From positions 13,776-24,006 of the forward strand of contig MTNI01000015.1 in the NCBI GenBank assembly GCA_002011415.1: DNA of 10,231 nucleotides, given 5' to 3'. Position 1 is the stretch's first letter; every line of letters starts with the position of its first letter. The stretch is from Candidatus Acetothermia bacterium JdFR-47. GTDB lineage: Bacteria; Bipolaricaulota; Bipolaricaulia; Bipolaricaulales; Bipolaricaulaceae. The notes below the pieces were generated by a model. The model was given only the letters and a program-made list of their open reading frames with translations. It was not told the DNA's origin and searched no databases. Below are positions 6,063 through 10,231 of the stretch, piece by piece. A program made the position numbers and the translations under genes.

Positions 6063-6825
6063 CGTCCCACTCCTTTCCGGTGAGCGCGAAGAACACGTCC
6101 TCCATGGTGGGGAGCTGGCCGTTGCTCCTCACTCGGGCCTTGAGCTCCTCCGGCGTCCCCTCGGCAACCAGCCGCCCCTCGTCCAGGATGGCCACCCGAT
6201 CGCATAGCCTGTCCGCTTCCTCCATGTCATGGGTGGTGAGGAGCACCGTGGTGCCCTCGCGGGCTCGCAGGCCCAATACCAGCTCCTGGACCTCCTTTTT
6301 AGAGCGGGGGTCGAGCCCAGTGGTGGGCTCGTCCAGGAGCAGCACCCGAGGCGGGGTGAGCAGAGCCCGGGCCACAGCCACCTTCTGCTGTTGCCCACGC
6401 GAGAGTTGCTCCATGGGGCGTCTCTGGCGGTCCTTGGGGATCCCCAGGTGCGAGAGGAGCTCCCGGGCTCGCCGCGCCACCCGTCGGCCAGGAACCCCGT
6501 ACAGCCTCGCTCCGTAGAGCAGGTTCTCCATCGGCGACAGCTTCTTGAAGAAGGCGGCCTCGGTGGACACCCGGTGTACCAGCTCCCGGACCCGGCGCGG
6601 CTGGCGGACCACGTCGTACCCCAGGACCTGAGCGCTTCCTTGGTCCGGAAGTAGTAATGTGGCGAGGATGCGGATCAGCGTGGACTTGCCGGAGCCGTTT
6701 GGACCCAGAATCCCGTAGATCTCCCCCGGCTCCACGGCGAAGCTCACCCCGCGCAGGGCCTGCACCCGCTTGCTCCTGCTCTTGCGGAAGGTCTTTCCCA
6801 GACCCTCTACGTGTAATGCACGCAT
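6052..6825 (-). CDS. ABC-2 exporter ATP-binding protein
   Basis: A 257-residue cytoplasmic ATPase that would power the adjacent ABC-2 permease. Visible motifs are Walker A GPNGSGKST at 41-49, signature LSRGQQQK from 141, Walker B VLLLDEP with Asp165/Glu166, D-loop 'GLDP' and switch His199 in 'TTHDMEEAD'. The C-terminal 'LPTMEDVFFALTGKE' is typical of DrrA/NatA-like exporters of drugs, lipids or polysaccharide. The segment where the Q-loop glutamine is expected reads 'STEAAFFKK', with Thr/Glu instead of Gln. The ATG at 6825 is chosen because an AAGGGAG ribosome site (6832-6838) lies 6 bases upstream and the fold starts at once; the ATG at 6876 would add 17 unrelated residues. Its stop overlaps the permease start by 11 bases, so translation is coupled. 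The substrate is unknown. Confidence 0.93.
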   Translation of the reverse strand: MRALHVEGLGKTFRKSRSKRVQALRGVSFAVEPGEIYGILGPNGSGKSTLIRILATLLLPDQGSAQVLGYDVVRQPRRVRELVHRVSTEAAFFKKLSPMENLLYGARLYGVPGRRVARRARELLSHLGIPKDRQRRPMEQLSRGQQQKVAVARALLTPPRVLLLDEPTTGLDPRSKKEVQELVLGLRAREGTTVLLTTHDMEEADRLCDRVAILDEGRLVAEGTPEELKARVRSNGQLPTMEDVFFALTGKEWDDES

Positions 6826-6859
6826 AGAAAACTCCCTTGAGAAGTCAAACTGGAATCCC

Positions 6860-6875
6860 TGGGGTGGACACCCCA
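6860..6875. promoter_or_regulatory. 16-bp palindrome upstream of the ABC exporter
   Basis: TGGGGTGGACACCCCA has 7-bp perfect arms around a 2-base centre. It lies 35 bp before the ATPase start, between a weak possible promoter and the ribosome site, where a repressor dimer or a leader hairpin could act. There is no T-run after it, so it is not a terminator. Its function is inferred from position only. Confidence 0.45.
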
Positions 6876-6901
6876 TCGAGACGAAAAAGACGCAGGACGT
6901 A

Positions 6902-6931
6902 CTGTTAGCGGGTCATAATCCTCGACCTCAA
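6902..6931 (-). promoter_or_regulatory. Possible promoter of the ABC exporter genes
   Basis: Minus-strand TTGAGG (6931-6926) and TAACAG (6907-6902) are 18 bp apart in the 135-bp gap after the kinase gene. Both hexamers depart from consensus. The gap size and the palindrome downstream make a separate promoter plausible. Confidence 0.3.
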
Positions 6932-6960
6932 GCGCAGCTTAGCAGAGAACCGAGGCTAGA

Positions 6961-7896
6961 TCAAGCGGCCCGTTGGCGGGCCGAGGGATGGCGCAGGAAC
7001 TCCTGTACCTCCTCCCGGGTGGGGAGGGAGGAAGCGGCGCCCCTACGAGTGACGGCGATGGCGGCAGCCGCGTTGGCGTAACCGATGGCCTCGTATGGTC
7101 CCCGGCCCTCGGCGAGCATCACGGCCAGGGCGGCGTTGAACGCGTCGCCGGCCGCAGTGGCGTCCACCGCATCCACGCGGTAGGCAGGGAACCGGGTCAC
7201 CCCGCCCGACTCGGCGAGGAAGGCCCCGTCTTTGTCAGCTTTGACGACCAAGTGACTGATCCCGGTGGCGAGGAGGGCCCGCGCCGCCTGGAGCAAGGCG
7301 TCCCGCCCCGTCACCGCTCCCCCCACCAGGTGGCCGAGCTCCTCCCGGTTGGGGGTCAGGAAATCCACCCGCGCTAGGGGCAGCGAAGACAAGTCCCGAA
7401 CCGGGGCCGGATCCAGGATCACAAGCGGGCGCTCCTCTGGGAGCTTGCGGAGGAGGAAGGCCAACGGCGCCAGCGGTACCTCAAGCTGTAGGAGGAGCAC
7501 GTCTGCCTCCCGCAGCACTGGCAGCACCCGCTCCACATAAGCCTCGCTCACCCTCCCATTCGCCCCCGGGGCGTAGGCGATCTGGTTCTGCCCATCCGGC
7601 GCCACCAGGATCAAGGCCACCCCGGTGGGCACCCCAGGGATCCGCTCGACCCCGCTTGCATCCACGCCGGCCTCTCTCGCCACCCTGAGGAGCTCTTCCC
7701 CGAAGGAATCGTCACCCACGTGCCCGAATAAGCTAACCTTTGCCCCAAGCCGAGCTGCGGCGATGGCCTGATTGTTGCCTTTGCCCCCCGGGTACCTGGT
7801 GAAGCCCTTGCCCGGCACCGTCTCCCCCGGGCGGGGAAGTCGCTCCACCTCCATGACCAGGTCCATGTTCAGGCTGCCAAGCACGGCTACCTTCAT
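6961..7896 (-). CDS. rbsK: Ribokinase-type PfkB family sugar kinase
   Basis: A 311-residue cytosolic kinase that should phosphorylate ribose, or a related sugar or nucleoside, at the 5' hydroxyl with ATP. The N-terminal 'VLGSLNMDLV' is ribokinase-like with substrate-binding Asn10/Asp12. PfkB signature 1 covers 'PGGKGNNQAIAAARLGA' (residues 36-52) and 'GHVGDDSFGEEL'. 'LDPAP' and 'TPNREE' follow in the expected order, and signature 2 is 'DATAAGDAFNAAL' with catalytic base Asp251. Small departures from E. coli RbsK are Asn41 where GGKGANQ has Ala, and Asp for Asn in the NPAP motif, so specificity for ribose is likely but not certain. The ATG overlaps the TGA of the upstream RNase gene (ATGA) and a GTGGAG ribosome site lies inside that gene, so translation is coupled. 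No ribose transporter is visible nearby. Confidence 0.88.
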   Translation of the reverse strand: MKVAVLGSLNMDLVMEVERLPRPGETVPGKGFTRYPGGKGNNQAIAAARLGAKVSLFGHVGDDSFGEELLRVAREAGVDASGVERIPGVPTGVALILVAPDGQNQIAYAPGANGRVSEAYVERVLPVLREADVLLLQLEVPLAPLAFLLRKLPEERPLVILDPAPVRDLSSLPLARVDFLTPNREELGHLVGGAVTGRDALLQAARALLATGISHLVVKADKDGAFLAESGGVTRFPAYRVDAVDATAAGDAFNAALAVMLAEGRGPYEAIGYANAAAAIAVTRRGAASSLPTREEVQEFLRHPSARQRAA

Positions 7897-9224
7897 AGCT
7901 CCACGGTCTCGTGCCAGGAGGGGATGTGGACAGACAGTCCGTGGCCGGAGAGCTTTTCCGACAGGGCGGTAAGGGCTGGTTCCTCACCGTGGACGAGGAA
8001 CACCTGCTCTGGGTCTGCGTGCAGCGCCCAATCCACGAGTATGGGCTGATCGGCATGGGCCGAAAGGCCCTCGATGCGCCAGACCCTCGCCCGCACCGGG
8101 ACGATGGACCCGAGCACTTGCACTCGGGTGGCTCCGTCCAGGATCTCCCGGCCCAGTGTGCCCACCGCCTGGAACCCCACGAACACGACGGACGACTCGG
8201 GCCGGGGCAGGTTCTTGCGCAGGTGATATAGCACCCGTCCGCCGGTACACATGCCGGAGCCGGCGATGATGATGGCCCCGCCCTCATCGCTGGGAATGCG
8301 CTTGGAGGCCCGCTTGGTGAGGGTGTACTCCAAAAGCTCGAAGTCAAACGGGTCGCGCTTTTTCCGGAATATCCTCCGGGCCGGCTCGGGGAAGCGGTGG
8401 GTGTAGCGCTCGAAGATCTTGGTGGCGTGCGTGGCCAGGGGGGAGTCGAGGTAGATACGGCACTTGGGGATCTTGCGCTCCCGCCACAGCTTGAACAGGA
8501 TGAACAGCACCTCCTGAGTGCGCTCCAGGGCGAAGGAGGGGATGATTACGTTTCCCCCGGCCTCGAACGTCTCCACGATGGCCCGGCGGAGCATCTCGAC
8601 GGACTCCTTGATCGGCCTGTGGATGCGGTCCCCGTAGGTGGACTCGAGCACAAGCACGTCGGCCTTGGGGGGATAGCTGGGATCCTCTACCAGGGGCTTC
8701 CCTCGGTTGCCAAGATCCCCGGAGAACACAAAGGTCTTCCCCTCTGCGTTCAGCTCCACGAACGCCGCCCCCAAGATATGTCCGGCATCGTGAAAACGGG
8801 CTTTTACGCCGTCCCCCAGCCTCACCACTTGGCCGTACTCGACCTGGACGCGAAAACTGTCCAAAGCCGTCAGGGCGTCCTCCACTGTGTACAGGGCCTC
8901 TTCTCCCTCCTCCTCTTGGATCCGGCCGGCATCCATGAGCATGATGTGGGCGATGTCCCGGGAGGGAACCGTGGACACGACCCGCCCCTTGAACCCCTCC
9001 CGCACCAGCCGGGGGATCAAACCCAGATGGTCAAGGTGAGCGTGGGTAAGGAGCACGCAATCGAGCTTTCTCGGATTGAAGGGAAACGGCTCGAAGTTAC
9101 GTTCCTCCAGGTCCGGGAACCCCTGGAACATCCCGCAGTCCACGAGGAGCCGGACCTTCCCCGTGGTCAGGTGGAAGCAGGCTCCGGTCACTGTACCGGC
9201 GGCCCCTGCAAAGGTGAGCTTCAC
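7893..9224 (-). CDS. Beta-CASP metallo-beta-lactamase ribonuclease (CPSF73/TTHA0252-like)
   Basis: A 443-residue zinc-dependent RNase of the metallo-beta-lactamase/beta-CASP group, whose bacterial and archaeal members degrade or process RNA. The metal site is complete: Asp29 in 'LLVDCGMFQG', HAHLDH at 61-66, His149 in 'DAGHILGAAF' and Asp170 in 'FSGDLGNR'. The beta-CASP insert carries motif A Glu194 ('LESTYGDR'), 'IPSFALERTQE', 'YLDSPLA' and 'AGSGMCTGGR'. Motif B His390 ('LSAHADQ') and motif C His412 ('LVHGEEP') close the site. No KH or extra N-terminal RNA-binding domain is present. The GTG at 9224 is chosen because AGGAGG lies 7 bases upstream and the first beta strand begins there; the ATG at 9350 lies inside the NuoF-like gene in another frame. 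The GTG overlaps the NuoF-like TGA (GTGA), and the end overlaps the kinase start, so it is the middle gene of a coupled trio. Confidence 0.95.
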   Translation of the reverse strand: MKLTFAGAAGTVTGACFHLTTGKVRLLVDCGMFQGFPDLEERNFEPFPFNPRKLDCVLLTHAHLDHLGLIPRLVREGFKGRVVSTVPSRDIAHIMLMDAGRIQEEEGEEALYTVEDALTALDSFRVQVEYGQVVRLGDGVKARFHDAGHILGAAFVELNAEGKTFVFSGDLGNRGKPLVEDPSYPPKADVLVLESTYGDRIHRPIKESVEMLRRAIVETFEAGGNVIIPSFALERTQEVLFILFKLWRERKIPKCRIYLDSPLATHATKIFERYTHRFPEPARRIFRKKRDPFDFELLEYTLTKRASKRIPSDEGGAIIIAGSGMCTGGRVLYHLRKNLPRPESSVVFVGFQAVGTLGREILDGATRVQVLGSIVPVRARVWRIEGLSAHADQPILVDWALHADPEQVFLVHGEEPALTALSEKLSGHGLSVHIPSWHETVEL

Positions 9225-10231
9225 GCTACTGCCTCCTGTGTCCCCCGACAGCGCGGACAGGGCTTCCCAGCCAGATGGGAGAGGAACTCCTCCCGAAAGC
9301 CGGAGAGGGCCGTCTTTACCGGCATGGCCACGGATTGGCCAAGCGGGCACAGCGAAGCCTGACGCATGGTTTCCACGATCGTCTCCATGAGGGCAAGTGT
9401 GCCCTCGTCTCCTTCTCCCGCCCGGACGAGCTCGATGAGCCGCACCAGCTCATCGGTCCCGGCCCGGCAGGGCACACATTGCCCGCAGGACTCGTGCCGG
9501 AAGAACCACAACACCGAAGCCAACATGTCCACGATGCAGGCCGACTCGTCCATGACCAGGATTGCCCCCGATCCCAAGGCAGCGGCCAGCCCGCGCAGGG
9601 AATCGAAGTCCATCCGTACGTCCAGGGACTCGGGGGGGAGGAAGGCCCCGGCGGCCCCGCCCACGAGCACCCCCTTAAGGCGTCGCCCCTCGGGGAGACC
9701 ACCACCCAACTCGTACACCAACGTCCTGAGCGGGGTGCCCATCTCCACCTCGACAAGTCCGGGGAACCGTACGTGTCCCAGGATCGTGTACACCTTGGTG
9801 CCCGGGCAAGTGGGGGTCCCCAAGGACCTATACCACTCCGCCCCTTGTCTTAGGATCTCCGGCACGTTGGCCAAGGTCTCGACGTTGTTGACCACGGTGG
9901 GCTTCCCCCACAGGCCATGGGTCACAGGGTAAGGAGGGCGGATGCGAGGCCAGCCCCGCTTCCCCTCCAGGGACTCGATCAGAGCCGTCTCCTCACCGCA
10001 CACATAGGCGCCCGCACCAGGGCGCACCTCCAGATCGAATGAAAAACCACTCCCCAGGATGTCCTCCCCCAAAAGACCGTACTCCCGTGCTTGGGCGATG
10101 GCCCGCTCCATGCGGGAGATGGAGAGGCCGTACTCGCCCCGGATGTAGACGAAGCCCCGGGTCGCCCCCACCGCGTAGGCGCATAAAGCCATCCCCTCGA
10201 TCAGCTTGTGCGGGTCCCCCTCCAGGATGAG
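9221..10231 (-). CDS. nuoF: NuoF-like NADH-binding flavoprotein subunit (partial, 5' end outside window)
   Basis: The C-terminal 336 residues of a NuoF/HydB/HndC-type protein. The frame continues through the right edge ('EGDPHKLIEGM', family-typical), so the ATG at 10192 is internal. The FMN/NADH domain shows 'GAGAYVCGEETALI', 'EGKRGWPRIRPPYP' and 'GKPTVVNNVETL'. An SLBB-like domain follows ('FPGLVEVEMGTPLR...'), then the N3-type [4Fe-4S] site 'ESCGQCVPC' with its fourth ligand in 'SLCPLGQ'. The subunit takes electrons from NADH, or gives them to NAD, in respiratory complex I, bifurcating hydrogenases or formate dehydrogenases; which complex cannot be told without the neighbours to the right. 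After the cluster it ends within about 35 residues at 'KPCPRCRG', lacking the C-terminal 2x[4Fe-4S] ferredoxin domain of the HydB type, which favours a complex I-like or simpler form. Its TGA overlaps the GTG of the RNase gene. Confidence 0.9.
   Translation of the reverse strand, partial: LILEGDPHKLIEGMALCAYAVGATRGFVYIRGEYGLSISRMERAIAQAREYGLLGEDILGSGFSFDLEVRPGAGAYVCGEETALIESLEGKRGWPRIRPPYPVTHGLWGKPTVVNNVETLANVPEILRQGAEWYRSLGTPTCPGTKVYTILGHVRFPGLVEVEMGTPLRTLVYELGGGLPEGRRLKGVLVGGAAGAFLPPESLDVRMDFDSLRGLAAALGSGAILVMDESACIVDMLASVLWFFRHESCGQCVPCRAGTDELVRLIELVRAGEGDEGTLALMETIVETMRQASLCPLGQSVAMPVKTALSGFREEFLSHLAGKPCPRCRGTQEAVA
9232..9237 (-). promoter_or_regulatory. Ribosome binding site deciding the RNase GTG start
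   Basis: AGGAGG lies 7 bases before the GTG at 9224, within the last codons of the NuoF-like gene. It rejects the longer reading from the ATG at 9350. Confidence 0.8.

Noticed and set aside
6826..6876. N-terminal extension of the ABC ATPase from the ATG at 6876
   Set aside because: The added residues cover the palindrome and the ribosome site. The ATG at 6825 has a well-spaced AAGGGAG.
7893..9350. Longer RNase reading starting at the ATG at 9350
   Set aside because: The extra 42 residues lie inside the NuoF-like gene in another frame. The GTG at 9224 has an AGGAGG site and starts exactly at the fold.
8397..9362. Plus-strand open frame of 321 codons opposite the beta-CASP RNase
   Set aside because: The minus-strand gene holds every catalytic motif. 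The plus frame has no recognisable domain or ribosome site.
1..10231. Defence system, CRISPR array, prophage or insertion sequence
   Set aside because: No repeat-spacer pattern, transposase, integrase, terminal repeats or known defence gene was seen. The beta-CASP nuclease and DUF429 protein are housekeeping-type and not adjacent.

Overview
This window looks like chromosomal DNA from a GC-rich (roughly 60% or more by eye), probably anaerobic and thermophilic, deep-branching bacterium. That is an inference from gene content. The ferredoxin is a 60-residue single-cluster type like that of Thermotoga. The S-adenosylhomocysteine hydrolase is the short form common in Thermotogae and archaea. The beta-CASP ribonuclease is of the Thermus/archaeal type, and a NuoF-type flavoprotein enters from the right edge. 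Candidate phyla such as Bipolaricaulota (Acetothermia/OP1) would fit, but nothing here fixes the taxon. No mobile element, CRISPR array, tRNA or rRNA is visible.

Left part, plus strand (1-1166): the C-terminal end of an exported protein with a PPC (bacterial pre-peptidase C-terminal) beta-sandwich, then a DUF429 RNase H-fold protein. Facing them on the minus strand is a cluster read from right to left: ferredoxin (4250-4068), a strong intrinsic terminator, then patatin-like phospholipase, EamA-family exporter and ahcY (4021-1132). The ahcY 3' end overlaps the DUF429 3' end by 35 bp.

Middle (4251-5221): a compact divergent promoter region serves the ferredoxin (minus) and an exported TPR protein of the TRAP-transporter T-component (TatT) type (plus). 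That gene ends one base before the 3' end of the next minus-strand unit.

Right part, all minus strand (10231-5223): a NuoF-like NADH/FMN/Fe-S subunit runs off the window, followed by a beta-CASP metallo-beta-lactamase ribonuclease and a ribokinase-type sugar kinase. These three are joined by GTGA and ATGA stop/start overlaps. After a 135-bp gap holding a 16-bp palindrome comes an ABC-2 exporter pair. Its ATPase is intact, but its permease is split by three single-base frameshifts that together restore the original frame.

No wholly new system is evident. The points that most deserve a second look are the triple-frameshifted permease, the coupling of a redox subunit to an RNase and a sugar kinase, the terminator that runs straight into the patatin start codon, and the back-to-back promoters at 4280-4341.
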